From an uncultured Pelagibacteraceae bacterium (GTDB lineage Bacteria > Pseudomonadota > Alphaproteobacteria > Pelagibacterales > Pelagibacteraceae), in the NCBI GenBank assembly GCA_902624045.1, contig CACNVX010000003.1:18788-82787 (forward strand): a stretch of DNA of 64,000 nt, in the 5' to 3' direction. The notes below the pieces were generated by a model, which made no database searches, was not told the origin of the DNA, and saw nothing but the letters and a program-made list of their open reading frames with translations. The translations under genes were made by a program, and so were the position numbers. Positions 9,159-18,362 of this stretch are shown piece after piece (the first letter of the stretch is position 1; every line of letters begins with the position of its first letter).

Positions 9159-9541
9159 AATGTTTGAATAATTGCAAATGCCGTTGAGTATTTTTTTTCA
9201 TCCGAAATTGATAGAAAACATTTAAAATTTTTAATTTTAAAATTTTTCTGTATGATTTTTGTAATTTTTTTATTTTTAACATAATAAGGCTTTCCCATTT
9301 TGTCATTAACAACTTCTATATCTTTAAAATTTAAATTCATACGAAAACCTGAGCCAATAGCTTTAGAAAATGCTTCTTTTGCAGCAAATCTCTTAGAAAA
9401 ATAAGCTACTTTATTATTTACAAGGTTGGATTGTTTCAATTCTTTAGATGTATAAATTCTTTTTTTAAATAAAGTATTTTTAATAGATTTTTGAATTCTT
9501 CTATTTTCAACAATGTCAACACCAATGCCAAGAATTTTCAT
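9155..9541 (-). CDS. acpS: Holo-[acyl-carrier-protein] synthase
   Basis: Transfers the 4'-phosphopantetheine arm of coenzyme A to a serine of apo-acyl carrier protein, activating fatty acid synthesis. The 128-residue protein begins with the family motif GIGVDIVENRRI, whose aspartate binds magnesium, and has the second signature FAAKEAFSKAIGSG. Size and position between pdxJ and lepB are standard for Alphaproteobacteria. It abuts pdxJ with no spacer and overlaps lepB by 4 bases. Confidence 0.95.
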   Translation of the reverse strand: MKILGIGVDIVENRRIQKSIKNTLFKKRIYTSKELKQSNLVNNKVAYFSKRFAAKEAFSKAIGSGFRMNLNFKDIEVVNDKMGKPYYVKNKKITKIIQKNFKIKNFKCFLSISDEKKYSTAFAIIQTL

Positions 9542-10261
9542 TTACTCTTTTATAATTTTTTTAAAGTTTTTAATTACTTTCGAAAGTCCACAAAATAGAG
9601 ACTCTCCAATTATAAAATGTCCAATATTATACTCTTCTATATCTTTTATATTAGTTAATATCTTGGTGGTTTTATAGTCTAAACCATGACCAGCATGAAC
9701 TTCTATATTTAAACTTGATGCTAATTTTGCACTTTTTTTAATTCTGTTTAATTCACTAGAATAATTTTTTTTTGATTTAACTAGATTTGCTAGTTTACCT
9801 GTATGTATTTCAATACAATCAGTATTTAATTTTTTAGCAAGTCTAATATCATTTATAGAAGGGTTAATGAATAAACTTGTTCTTATCTTTGCTTTTTTAA
9901 ATTTTTTAATTATTTTCTCTAATTTATTGAGATTGTTTTTTATATTTAAACCTCCTTCAGTGGTAATTTCTTTTCTATTTTCTGGAACTAAACAAATAAA
10001 ATTTGGTTTTATCTTAAGTGCTTTATTAACAATTTCTTGATTCATAGAAATTTCAAGGTTTACAAGTACCTTTTTTAAACCACATATTTTTTTTGCGTCA
10101 ATATCATTTATATGTCTTCTATCTTCTCTTAAATGAATTGTCACAGAGTCAGCTCCATAATTAATAACTTTTTTGGCTGCGTATAATGGATCTGGATGTT
10201 TCTCTCCACGAGCGTTTCGTAAAGTTGCAATATGATCTATATTTACGCCTAACCTTTTCAC
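9542..10261 (-). CDS. pdxJ: Pyridoxine 5'-phosphate synthase
   Basis: Condenses 3-amino-2-oxopropyl phosphate with 1-deoxyxylulose 5-phosphate to form pyridoxine 5'-phosphate in the DXP-dependent vitamin B6 pathway. The 239-residue TIM-barrel protein opens with the highly conserved LGVNIDHIATLRNARG and ends with the HFIIGESLF phosphate-binding region. The start is a GTG at 10261 overlapping the pyrE stop (GTGA), fixed by the conserved N-terminus. It is co-transcribed with pyrE and acpS. Confidence 0.95.
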   Translation of the reverse strand: MKRLGVNIDHIATLRNARGEKHPDPLYAAKKVINYGADSVTIHLREDRRHINDIDAKKICGLKKVLVNLEISMNQEIVNKALKIKPNFICLVPENRKEITTEGGLNIKNNLNKLEKIIKKFKKAKIRTSLFINPSINDIRLAKKLNTDCIEIHTGKLANLVKSKKNYSSELNRIKKSAKLASSLNIEVHAGHGLDYKTTKILTNIKDIEEYNIGHFIIGESLFCGLSKVIKNFKKIIKE

Positions 10262-10845
10262 TTTATAAATCTGCTTCCTGGGGTTGTTATTGGTATAGAT
10301 TTAAGTTCTAGTGGTAATTTATTTGCTTTGTAAGTAGGAACATCTATTTTCAGATGTGATATTATTCTAGTTCTTATTTTTAAAGATTGTTTAGTTGATC
10401 GATCAATTATAGATGCAAATCCAATTAATTTAGCTTTTGATTTTTTAATTAACTTTACACATTCTAAACTTGATTTTCCTGTAGTGATTACATCTTCTAT
10501 AATTATTACTCTTGCACCTTTTTTAATATTGAATCCTCTTCTAAGAGTAAATTTACCATTTACCCTTTCACAAAAAATTGTTTCTTTTTTTAGCAATTTT
10601 CCTATTTCATATCCAATAATAACTCCTCCCATTGCAGGTGCTAGTATTAAATCAATTTTTTTAAATTTTTTTTTAATTTTATTTGCTAAAGATTTACAAA
10701 TTTTATCAGCTAGATTAGGGAAGCTTAAGAGTTTTGCACACTGAATATATTTTGAAGAATGTAGACCTGAGGATAGAACAAAGTGACCTTCTAATAATGC
10801 ATTAGTTTTTTTTAAAATATTTAAGGATTTTTTGTGTGAAAGCAT
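10258..10845 (-). CDS. pyrE: Orotate phosphoribosyltransferase
   Basis: Forms orotidine 5'-monophosphate from orotate and PRPP in pyrimidine synthesis. The 195-residue protein has the ALLEGHFVLSSGLHS N-terminal motif and the PRPP-binding loop VIIIEDVITTGKSS at about 113-126. The start at 10845 lies inside the 3' end of the rel gene, giving a 44-base overlap. I accept it because residues 10-30 are conserved and no later methionine would keep them. Other pyrimidine genes (pyrB, pyrC-like) are at 29142-31370. Confidence 0.94.
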   Translation of the reverse strand: MLSHKKSLNILKKTNALLEGHFVLSSGLHSSKYIQCAKLLSFPNLADKICKSLANKIKKKFKKIDLILAPAMGGVIIGYEIGKLLKKETIFCERVNGKFTLRRGFNIKKGARVIIIEDVITTGKSSLECVKLIKKSKAKLIGFASIIDRSTKQSLKIRTRIISHLKIDVPTYKANKLPLELKSIPITTPGSRFIK

Positions 10846-12556
10846 TTCTTTTTTCTTCGTGTCTGATTATCTTAAATTTTATACTCTTTTGTTTTAGCTC
10901 TGCAATAAAATTAGTAAAATTCTTAAGATTTCTAATAATTAATTTAAATTTAAAATTAATATAATTGGGATTTTTACCAACCATTTCTAAACTTGATATA
11001 TTTAATTTATGACTTCCAATAAGTGAACTTATATCTCCTAATTGACCTGGCTTATCAGGTAATGACATCCATAGAGTAGTGTTATATTTTTTTGTTTTTT
11101 CCTCTTTTTGCTCTCCTTTATCATGCCAATATCTTCTTATTGCTGCTCTAGCTTTACCTGTTTTAGTTGTTGGTATCCAATGAAGTGACGGTGAATTATT
11201 TTTAGATGTTATAATATTTACACGATCACCATTTCTTAAAATGGTTTGTAGTTCGCTTTTGTTTCCATTAATTTCACAACCAACTGCTGAATTACCAATT
11301 TTAGTGTGGACTGCATAAGCAAAATCTATTGCTGTTGCATCTTTAGGTAATTTTATTACTGAACCTTTTGGTGTAAAACAAAATACGTTTTCTTGAAACA
11401 TTTGCAGTTTTGTATACTCATATGAGTCTTCAGGGTTTTCATTTTTTTCTATAATCTCAACAAGATCTTTTAACCAATCATACTCCTTCCAGCTTAAAGA
11501 ATTAAATTTTTCAGAAGATTTATACTGCCAATGAGATGCAACACCTCTTTCTGCAAATTCATGCATTTCTTGTGTTCTAATTTGAATTTCTATCGGTTTT
11601 TTGTTTGAACCAATTACAGATGTATGTATAGATTTATAACCATTAATTTTTGGAGAAGAAATATAATCTTTAAATTTTCCTGGTATGCAATTCCATTTTT
11701 TATGAAAAATACCAAGAGTTTTGTAACACTCATCTACGTTTTTTAAAATTATTCTAAAACCAATAATGTCTGTTATTTGTTCAAGTGAAACTCTTTTCTT
11801 TTGGACCTTTCTCCAAATTGAAAAAGGTGTTTTTTCTCTACCATGTATCTCGGCATTAATTTTATTATCATTCAAGATTTCACTTAATTCAAAAGATTGT
11901 TCTTCAAATAAATCTTTTCTGTCCAATTTTATTTCATCAAGCCTTTTTTTTATTAATTTTCTTGCATCGTTATTTAAAATTTCAAAAGACAAATCCTCAA
12001 GCTCGTCTCTTATTCTGTGCATTCCCATTCTGTCTGCTAATGGAGCATAAATTTCCATAGTTTCTTGAGCTATTCTTTTTCTTTTATCTTCTTTTGTGAT
12101 CGCTTTAATAGTTCTCATGTTGTGTAATCGATCTGCAATTTTAACTAACAAAACTCTAATATCTTTTGATGTTGCTAAAATTAATTTTCTAAAATTTTCA
12201 ACTTTAGAATTTGCACCAGCTGAATTTTCGAATACTGATATTTTAGTTACACCGTCAACTAAATCAGCAACCTCATCACCAAACTCTTGTTTTATGGTTT
12301 CATAAGTTGCAAAGGTATCCTCTATGGTATCGTGCAATAAACCTGTGGTAATTGTCGCGCTATCTAATTTTAATTCAGTTAAAATATTTGCAACCTCAAT
12401 TGGATGAACTGAATAAGGATCACCTGAAGCTCTTTTTTGACTCTTATGTGCGTTAACAGCAAAATTATATGCCTTGTCCAATTTTTCAGGATTTAGAAAT
12501 TTATTATAATTTTTAACCTTATTTATAAGTTCATTTGAATTAAGCATATTTAACAT
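10802..12556 (-). CDS. spoT: Bifunctional (p)ppGpp synthetase/hydrolase, compact form (Rel/SpoT)
   Basis: Makes and degrades the starvation alarmone (p)ppGpp. The 584-residue protein has an HD hydrolase domain (about 45-145; H51, HD75-76 and D142 visible), a synthetase domain (about 235-345), a TGS domain (about 388-450) and a C-terminal ACT domain (about 494-566). Typical homologues have about 700 residues. Here the ACT domain follows almost directly after RAAIRRYWHDKG, so the helical and zinc-finger/RIS region usually lying between TGS and ACT is absent. The stop lies 44 bases inside pyrE. Naming as rel or spoT is arbitrary. Confidence 0.93.
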   Translation of the reverse strand: MLNMLNSNELINKVKNYNKFLNPEKLDKAYNFAVNAHKSQKRASGDPYSVHPIEVANILTELKLDSATITTGLLHDTIEDTFATYETIKQEFGDEVADLVDGVTKISVFENSAGANSKVENFRKLILATSKDIRVLLVKIADRLHNMRTIKAITKEDKRKRIAQETMEIYAPLADRMGMHRIRDELEDLSFEILNNDARKLIKKRLDEIKLDRKDLFEEQSFELSEILNDNKINAEIHGREKTPFSIWRKVQKKRVSLEQITDIIGFRIILKNVDECYKTLGIFHKKWNCIPGKFKDYISSPKINGYKSIHTSVIGSNKKPIEIQIRTQEMHEFAERGVASHWQYKSSEKFNSLSWKEYDWLKDLVEIIEKNENPEDSYEYTKLQMFQENVFCFTPKGSVIKLPKDATAIDFAYAVHTKIGNSAVGCEINGNKSELQTILRNGDRVNIITSKNNSPSLHWIPTTKTGKARAAIRRYWHDKGEQKEEKTKKYNTTLWMSLPDKPGQLGDISSLIGSHKLNISSLEMVGKNPNYINFKFKLIIRNLKNFTNFIAELKQKSIKFKIIRHEEKRNAFTQKILKYFKKN

Positions 12557-12568
12557 TATACCACTAAA

Positions 12569-13087
12569 TCAAATTTGTTTAATAGATCTAATGTCTCTAT
12601 CAGGAAGTAGAGAAATCAAGGTTTTAACATCAATTTGTTTATCAGGATGGATCCAATTCTTTTGAATTTCAAATAAAGGAAATAATACAAAATTTCTTTT
12701 ATGCATCATTTTGTGAGGTAAATTAACTCTAGCATTTCTTTTGGATACCAATTTATTAAAATCAATTATGTCTAAATCGCACGTACGAGGTGCGTTTTTT
12801 TTTGCTTTTTTTCTGCCTAATCGAGTTTCTATAGATTTACATATTTTTAAAAGTTCTTGGGGATTGTAATGGCATTTTAATTTTAAAATAATATTTAAAA
12901 ACTTTGGTTTTCTTGAATCTGGCCAGGAAGGAGTTTCGTAATAACTTGATACCGACAGAAAATCTAAATTAAACTCTGCTAATAAAAATTTTGCTTTTTC
13001 TATATTTGTTTTTCTTTGGCCTAAATTCGAACCTATTCCTAAAAAAACAATTTTAGCTCGATTTTCTAATATATCTTGCCTTTTCAC
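12569..13087 (-). CDS. folK: 2-amino-4-hydroxy-6-hydroxymethyldihydropteridine pyrophosphokinase
   Basis: Transfers pyrophosphate from ATP to the pterin precursor of folate. The core is clear: [11 protein letters not shown] near the start, then [20 protein letters not shown] and [13 protein letters not shown]. The start is uncertain because the 5' end overlaps smpB. I prefer the GTG at 13087, with 172 residues and a 35-base overlap. An ATG at 13126 would add 13 residues and a 74-base overlap; both run into the conserved smpB tail. The length after either start is normal. The gene is 12 bases before the rel/spoT start. Confidence 0.88.
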   Translation of the reverse strand: MKRQDILENRAKIVFLGIGSNLGQRKTNIEKAKFLLAEFNLDFLSVSSYYETPSWPDSRKPKFLNIILKLKCHYNPQELLKICKSIETRLGRKKAKKNAPRTCDLDIIDFNKLVSKRNARVNLPHKMMHKRNFVLFPLFEIQKNWIHPDKQIDVKTLISLLPDRDIRSIKQI

Positions 13088-13523
13088 GGTTCCAATCTCT
13101 ACTTTTTTTTGTGGCTCTTTTATCATATTGTTTTTTACCTTTTGCAACTGCTAGTTCTATTTTAGCCTTTCCTTTTTTAAAATACATTTTTGTTGGAACT
13201 AATGTGAAACCATCTCTTTGCATTTTACCTATTAATTTATTTATTTCTTTTTTATTAAGTAGTAACTTTCTGTCGTTAGTTGGATTATGATTAGAGTAAC
13301 TGGCTTGCTTGTATGGAGAAATATGTGAATTAATTAAAACAATTTCACCTCTCTTCTCAACTGCATAAGACTCAGCAATATTCACCTTACCATCTCTTAC
13401 TGATTTAATCTCAGATCCCTTTAGAACAATTCCAGCTTCAAAAATATCTTCAAAAAAATAATTAAAACTAGCTTTTCTGTTTAAACAAATAATTTTTAAA
13501 CCAGGATTGGTTTTTTTGTTCAT
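13053..13523 (-). CDS. smpB: SsrA (tmRNA)-binding protein SmpB
   Basis: Delivers tmRNA to stalled ribosomes in trans-translation. The 156-residue protein has the beta-barrel core with [19 protein letters not shown] and [16 protein letters not shown]. It also has the basic C-terminal tail [17 protein letters not shown] that enters the ribosomal mRNA channel. Its ATG shares one base with the dapA stop (TAATG). The tmRNA gene itself is not in this window. Confidence 0.96.
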   Translation of the reverse strand: MNKKTNPGLKIICLNRKASFNYFFEDIFEAGIVLKGSEIKSVRDGKVNIAESYAVEKRGEIVLINSHISPYKQASYSNHNPTNDRKLLLNKKEINKLIGKMQRDGFTLVPTKMYFKKGKAKIELAVAKGKKQYDKRATKKSRDWNREKARYIRKSS

Positions 13524-14404
13524 TAAATTAATTTAGCAGACTGAAGAGCTTTTTTTACAATTTCTTTTGTTTTCTCTGTTACTTTTACAAGTGGTAGTCT
13601 TACACTATCATCACAAAGGCCCAAAAGTTTTGCAGCGTATTTTACAGGACTAGGATTGCTTTCGACAAACAATGAGTGATGAACCGGTTGTAATATTTTA
13701 TCCAATCTTTCTGCCTCTTTTATTTCGTTATCAGTGTCTGATTTTGATAATCTTTGAAAATCAGAACAAAGTTTAGGAGCAATGTTTGCAGTGACACTAA
13801 TAGTGCCCACCCCACCACGTTTATTAAATTCAAAAACATTGTCGTCATTACCAGTTAATTGAATAAAATCTTTACCCAATTTTTCAAGAGTTTGATTAAC
13901 TCTATTTAAATCACCTGTTGCATCTTTAACACCAACTATGTTTTTTAATTCATAAAGTTTAGCCATTGTGTCCACTGACATGTCAATCACAGATCTACCA
14001 GGAATATTATAAATTATTATTGGAATGCCGCACGTGTCATTTATTGCTTTATAATGTTGATACAAGCCTTCTTGTGTTGGTTTATTGTAATAAGGTGTAA
14101 CTATCAAAGCTCCACTAGCTCCTGCTTTTTCTGCATGAGTAGTTAATGAAATAGCCTCTTCTGTTGAGTTTGATCCTGTTCCTGCAATAACTGGAATTTT
14201 TCCATTACTTTCTTTTATACATAAATCTATTACTCTTTGATGCTCATCATGGCTCAACGTAGGGGATTCACCAGTTGTACCGGCCGGAACAAGTCCATTT
14301 GTTCCATTATCGATCTGAAAATGAATTAATTTTATATATGCTTCCTCATCTAGACCATTATTTTTAAATGGTGTAATTAAAGCAACATTTGATCCTTTAA
14401 ACAT
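13523..14404 (-). CDS. dapA: 4-hydroxy-tetrahydrodipicolinate synthase
   Basis: Condenses pyruvate with aspartate semialdehyde, the first committed step to diaminopimelate and lysine. The 293-residue TIM-barrel enzyme has the Schiff-base lysine K160 (GVKDATGD), the catalytic tyrosine Y132 (IYNIPGRS) and the GTTGES motif at about 42-47. It is the first gene of the ten-gene minus-strand operon reaching to recO. The 43-base gap to the divergent transglycosylase gene must hold promoters for both directions; I cannot pick clear boxes there. Confidence 0.97.
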   Translation of the reverse strand: MFKGSNVALITPFKNNGLDEEAYIKLIHFQIDNGTNGLVPAGTTGESPTLSHDEHQRVIDLCIKESNGKIPVIAGTGSNSTEEAISLTTHAEKAGASGALIVTPYYNKPTQEGLYQHYKAINDTCGIPIIIYNIPGRSVIDMSVDTMAKLYELKNIVGVKDATGDLNRVNQTLEKLGKDFIQLTGNDDNVFEFNKRGGVGTISVTANIAPKLCSDFQRLSKSDTDNEIKEAERLDKILQPVHHSLFVESNPSPVKYAAKLLGLCDDSVRLPLVKVTEKTKEIVKKALQSAKLI

Positions 14405-14447
14405 AAATACTTATAACATAGTTTATAGATTCATATACTAAAAGATT

Positions 14448-16673
14448 ATGCTCAAAAAAATATTATTTTTAGGTTTCACTGTAACAACATTAATGTTTTC
14501 AAATAATCTCTTTGCTGGAATCAATTCAATTGTTCCATTAAAAAAACCTGTTTTAAGTAATGAAGAAATTCAAAAAAAAATATCAATAAATATACTAAAA
14601 CCTTTAAAGAAACCCTCACAAAAAAAGGAGATCAAAATTGAGGAAGTAGTTGTTAAAAAAGAGTTAATTTTAAAAGAAAAAAAGTTAAGTTTTAAAATAC
14701 CAAAGAAAAAACCAACTGTTGCTGGTCTTAGTACTAGCATGAATATAAAAATATCAAAATATTACAATAAAAGAGATTATGGAATAGCTAAAAAAGCCAT
14801 TTCTGAAATGCAAAAAAGTAAATGGTCCTCTGCACTTAAAATATCAAAAAAAGCAAAAGACAAATCAATTTATAATTTTATACAATGGAGACATCTTTTA
14901 ACGTCTGGTAATCAAGCATCCTTTTATGAATATCAAGTTTTTTTAAATAATAATTCAGATTATCCAAGAATAGAAAGAGTTAGATATCTAGCAGAACATA
15001 AACTATCAACAAAAACTGTTTCGCCAAAAAAAATAATAAATTGGTTTGGAGAAAAAGATCCATTAAGTGGTTATGGTAAAATGATACTTGGAGAAAGTCA
15101 CATTTTAATTGGAGACAAAAATAAGGGTAAAAAACTAATTAAAGAAGGTTGGATAACAGCAGATTTATCTAAAAATGAATTAAGATACTTTAGAAAAAAA
15201 TATAAAAAATTCTTAAATGCAGATGACTATATAAAACGAGCTGATTATTTAGCCTGGAACGGTGATCGTTGGGATTTACAAAGATTAATAAGATATCTGC
15301 CAAAAGATTATGAACTTTTATATAACGCGAGATATCTTTTAATGAGTAAAGGTTATGGCGTGGACCAAGCAATAGCAAATGTTCCTCAAAAATTTAAGAA
15401 TGATGCTGGGTTAAACTATGATCGATTAAAATGGAGAAGAAAAAAAGGCCGTGTAGACTCTTCAACAGAAATCTTATTGAAAATAAGAAATGATAAAGAA
15501 TATTTAGTCAGACCTGATAAATGGTGGAAAGAAAGAGAAATTATTTCAAGAGCATTACTATATAAAAAGAAATACGAAATTTCATATAAAATCTCAAGTA
15601 ATCATGGAATGACTGAAGGATCAGAATATGCTGAAGCAGAATGGATGAGTGGTTGGATAGCATTCAGTTTTTTAAAAGATCCATTGACTGCTAAAAATCA
15701 TTTTAAAAATTTTTATGAAAATGTTAGTTACCCAATAAGCCTGTCTAGGGGTGCTTATTGGCTTGGGAGAGCCTATGAGAAAATAGGTGATAGAGAACAA
15801 TCAAATAATTGGTATAGAGAAGCAACAAAATATCTAACAACATATTATGGTCAACTAGCTTTTTTGAAATTAAATCCAAATGGAAAATTTGAATTAGATA
15901 AAGATAGGGAAATCGATCCAAAATATAGAATTCAATTTTTTAATAAAGAACTTGTAAAAATTTCTTATCTTTTAGATGAATTAAAGAAAGATAAATATAC
16001 AAAACATATTTTAAGACATTTAGCGAACGATAATATAGCTAAAGGCAGTGAGCTTTTAGCTGCAGAATTAGCCACTAGTATAAACAGATACGATTTTGCT
16101 ATTCAAGTTTCAAAGATTGCTTCTTACCAAAAAAGGTTTCATAATAAATACAATTACCCAATAATTAGTACACCTAAATATATTAACAAAAGAAAAATTC
16201 CAGAAAGTGCTTTAATCCTATCTATAATTAGACAAGAAAGTGAATTTGATTTAGAGGCTAATAGTCATGCTGGTGCAAAAGGATTAATGCAATTGATGCC
16301 TTACACAGCAAAATTAGTTTCAAAACAAGCTAAACTTCCTTATTCAAAATCAAGATTAACTAAAGATCCTGAATATAATATCAATTTAGGATCTCACTAT
16401 ATAGCTGGGCTGATTCTTCAATATGACGGTGCTTACCCTTTTGCAGTCGCTGCATATAATGCTGGGCCCAACAGAGTTAAATATTGGAAAAGAATAAATA
16501 AAGATCCACAAAAAAAACAAGTTGACTATGTTGATTGGGTTGAATTGATAAAATTTAGAGAAACTAGAAATTATGTACAGCGTGTTTTGGAAAATTATAA
16601 TGTTTATAGATATATACTGGAACAACGACCTGTAGCTATGAAAAACTTTTTTAAGGATCAGCCTCTATTTTAG
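14448..16673 (+). CDS. slt: Soluble lytic murein transglycosylase
   Basis: Cleaves peptidoglycan glycan strands with formation of 1,6-anhydro ends. The 741-residue precursor has a signal peptide (about 1-23, ending SNNLFA), a lysine/proline-rich stretch (about 27-90), a long helical solenoid (about 95-570) and a C-terminal SLT domain (about 585-735). The catalytic glutamate is E597 in IIRQESEFD, followed by GAKGLMQLMP and AAYNAGPNRV, all family hallmarks. It acts in the periplasm. The gene is single, divergent from dapA, and its stop directly abuts the convergent tRNA-Ser gene. Confidence 0.92.
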   Translation: MLKKILFLGFTVTTLMFSNNLFAGINSIVPLKKPVLSNEEIQKKISINILKPLKKPSQKKEIKIEEVVVKKELILKEKKLSFKIPKKKPTVAGLSTSMNIKISKYYNKRDYGIAKKAISEMQKSKWSSALKISKKAKDKSIYNFIQWRHLLTSGNQASFYEYQVFLNNNSDYPRIERVRYLAEHKLSTKTVSPKKIINWFGEKDPLSGYGKMILGESHILIGDKNKGKKLIKEGWITADLSKNELRYFRKKYKKFLNADDYIKRADYLAWNGDRWDLQRLIRYLPKDYELLYNARYLLMSKGYGVDQAIANVPQKFKNDAGLNYDRLKWRRKKGRVDSSTEILLKIRNDKEYLVRPDKWWKEREIISRALLYKKKYEISYKISSNHGMTEGSEYAEAEWMSGWIAFSFLKDPLTAKNHFKNFYENVSYPISLSRGAYWLGRAYEKIGDREQSNNWYREATKYLTTYYGQLAFLKLNPNGKFELDKDREIDPKYRIQFFNKELVKISYLLDELKKDKYTKHILRHLANDNIAKGSELLAAELATSINRYDFAIQVSKIASYQKRFHNKYNYPIISTPKYINKRKIPESALILSIIRQESEFDLEANSHAGAKGLMQLMPYTAKLVSKQAKLPYSKSRLTKDPEYNINLGSHYIAGLILQYDGAYPFAVAAYNAGPNRVKYWKRINKDPQKKQVDYVDWVELIKFRETRNYVQRVLENYNVYRYILEQRPVAMKNFFKDQPLF

Positions 16674-16765
16674 TGGCGGAAGAGGAGGGATTCGAACCCT
16701 CGGTACAAGTTTCCTCGCACGGTCATTTAGCAAACGACTGGTTTCAGCCTCTCACCCACTCTTCC
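16674..16765 (-). tRNA. tRNA-Ser (anticodon GCU)
   Basis: The minus-strand 92-base sequence folds as a class II tRNA. The acceptor stem GGAAGAG pairs with CTCTTCC, the discriminator is G and the CCA is encoded (16676-16674). The anticodon stem GTCGT/ATGAC contains one G-U pair around loop TTGCTAA with anticodon GCT, reading AGC and AGU. A variable arm follows, and the T loop is TTCGAAT. Its 3' end directly follows the slt stop codon on the other strand. Confidence 0.95.
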
Positions 16766-16777
16766 GTATGACATTGT

Positions 16778-16805
16778 GTATTAAGCGATTGTATTGAAAA
16801 TTCAA
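16778..16805 (-). promoter_or_regulatory. Possible tRNA-Ser promoter
   Basis: On the minus strand TTGAAT (16805-16800), a 16-base spacer and TAATAC (16783-16778) end 12 bases before the tRNA 5' end, good spacing for a sigma-70 promoter. The -35 box is one arm of the inverted repeat TTGAA-AA-TTCAA at 16794-16805. The call is by eye. Confidence 0.35.
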
Positions 16806-16822
16806 TATATATAAAGTATTTA
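16794..16822 (+). promoter_or_regulatory. Possible soxB promoter
   Basis: TTGAAA (16794-16799) followed after 17 bases by TATTTA (16817-16822) lies just before the soxB ATG at 16833 and would give a very short leader. An alternative is TTGTAT (16789-16794) with TAAAGT (16812-16817). The first option uses the other arm of the TTGAA-AA-TTCAA repeat. The DNA here is so A+T-rich that chance matches are likely. Confidence 0.25.
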
Positions 16823-16832
16823 TTCAATTATT

Positions 16833-18086
16833 ATGAAAAATAAGTACTCAGTATTTTCGTTAATTAAAAATGCTTTTTCATATCATGAAAATTGGCAAAG
16901 AGCATGGAAAGACCCTGCTCCTAAAAAAGAGTACGATGCAGTTATTGTTGGTGGTGGTGGACATGGATTAGCAACAGCCTACTATTTAGCAAAAAAACAC
17001 AATATGAATAATATTGCTGTAGTCGAGAAAGGTTGGATTGGTGGAGGGAATACTGGACGGAATACTACAATTATTAGATCAAATTATTTATGGGACGCTA
17101 GTGCAGGATTATATGATCATGCATTAAAAATTTGGGAAGGCTTGTCTCAAGAACTAAATTACAATGTAATGTTTAGTCAAAGAGGTGTAATGAACCTTGC
17201 GCATAATTTACAAGATGTTAGAGACTTAAAAAGACGAACACATGCAAATAGACTTAATGGTATTGATGCAGTTTACTTAAGCACTGAAGAAGTTAAAAAA
17301 TTTTGTCCAATTATAAATACATCGCCAGATATTAGATACCCTGTTTTAGGAGGAACTTTACAACGTAGAGCTGGTACAGCGAGACACGATGCGGTTGCAT
17401 GGGGATATGCCAGAGGAGCTGATGCAATGGGTGTTGATATTATTCAAAATTGTGAAGTTAAAGGAATAAAAAGAAATGGAGATATTGTTGAAGGAATAGA
17501 AACAACAAAAGGATTTATAAAAACTAAGAAAATTGGTGTAGTTGCAGCTGGTCATTCTAGTGTAATAGCAAATATGGCTGGTCTAAGACTTCCACTTGAA
17601 AGTAAACCTTTGCAAGCTTTAGTTTCTGAACCTGTGAAACCAATTATTGATACAGTTGTAATGTCTAACGCAGTGCATGCATATGTCAGTCAATCTGACA
17701 AAGGAGAATTAGTCATTGGTGCTGGAACGGATGATTATGTTTCTTATACTCAAAAAGGTAGCCATCAAATAGTTGAAGGAACGTTAAATGCTATTTTAGA
17801 ATTATATCCTATTTTCAGTAGAATGAGAATGTTAAGACAATGGGGAGGAATTGTAGATATTTGTCCTGACGCTAGTCCAATTTTAAGTAAAACTTCAATT
17901 AAAGGATTATACTTTAATTGTGGTTGGGGTACTGGAGGATTTAAAGCAACTCCTGGATCTGGAGATTTGTTTGCACATACTATTGCAAATGATGAACCAC
18001 ACAAACTTAATGCTGCATTTAATTTAAATCGATTTGTAAGTGGAGACCTTGTTGATGAACATGGGGCTGCAGCGGTTGCTCATTAA
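16833..18086 (+). CDS. soxB: Sarcosine oxidase, beta subunit
   Basis: Flavin subunit of heterotetrameric sarcosine oxidase, which oxidatively demethylates sarcosine (N-methylglycine) to glycine, passing the methyl carbon to tetrahydrofolate. The 417-residue protein has a dinucleotide-binding [15 protein letters not shown] motif near 40-54 and GGGNTGRNT. The RHD motif at 184-186 has H185 at the position of the histidine that covalently binds FMN in this family. It is the first of four overlapping genes soxB-D-A-G; its stop overlaps soxD as TAATG. Confidence 0.95.
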   Translation: MKNKYSVFSLIKNAFSYHENWQRAWKDPAPKKEYDAVIVGGGGHGLATAYYLAKKHNMNNIAVVEKGWIGGGNTGRNTTIIRSNYLWDASAGLYDHALKIWEGLSQELNYNVMFSQRGVMNLAHNLQDVRDLKRRTHANRLNGIDAVYLSTEEVKKFCPIINTSPDIRYPVLGGTLQRRAGTARHDAVAWGYARGADAMGVDIIQNCEVKGIKRNGDIVEGIETTKGFIKTKKIGVVAAGHSSVIANMAGLRLPLESKPLQALVSEPVKPIIDTVVMSNAVHAYVSQSDKGELVIGAGTDDYVSYTQKGSHQIVEGTLNAILELYPIFSRMRMLRQWGGIVDICPDASPILSKTSIKGLYFNCGWGTGGFKATPGSGDLFAHTIANDEPHKLNAAFNLNRFVSGDLVDEHGAAAVAH

Positions 18087-18361
18087 TGTTTTTAATAAAC
18101 TGCCCGTACTGTGGAGAACGTGATCAGCAAGAATTTAAAGCTGGTGGTGAAGCTCACATTGAAAGACCTAAACAACCAACAGAATTAAGTGATGATGAGT
18201 GGGCAGAATATTTGTTTATGAGAAAAAATATTAAAGGTGTGCAATTTGAAAGATGGAATCATGCACATGGTTGTCGTAAATGGTTTAATATGGTTAGAGA
18301 TACATCTAACGATGAAATAAAAGCAATTTATAAAATGGGTGAAAAACCACCTTCTCAATAA
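18086..18361 (+). CDS. soxD: Sarcosine oxidase, delta subunit
   Basis: Small zinc-binding subunit of heterotetrameric sarcosine oxidase. The 91-residue protein has the CPYCGERDQQEF start with C6 and C9, and H59 with C63 in NHAHGC, the expected zinc ligands. Length is normal for the family. The gene starts on the last base of soxB and ends one base before soxA, so the subunits are made from one message. Confidence 0.95.
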   Translation: MFLINCPYCGERDQQEFKAGGEAHIERPKQPTELSDDEWAEYLFMRKNIKGVQFERWNHAHGCRKWFNMVRDTSNDEIKAIYKMGEKPPSQ

Positions 18362-18362
18362 A

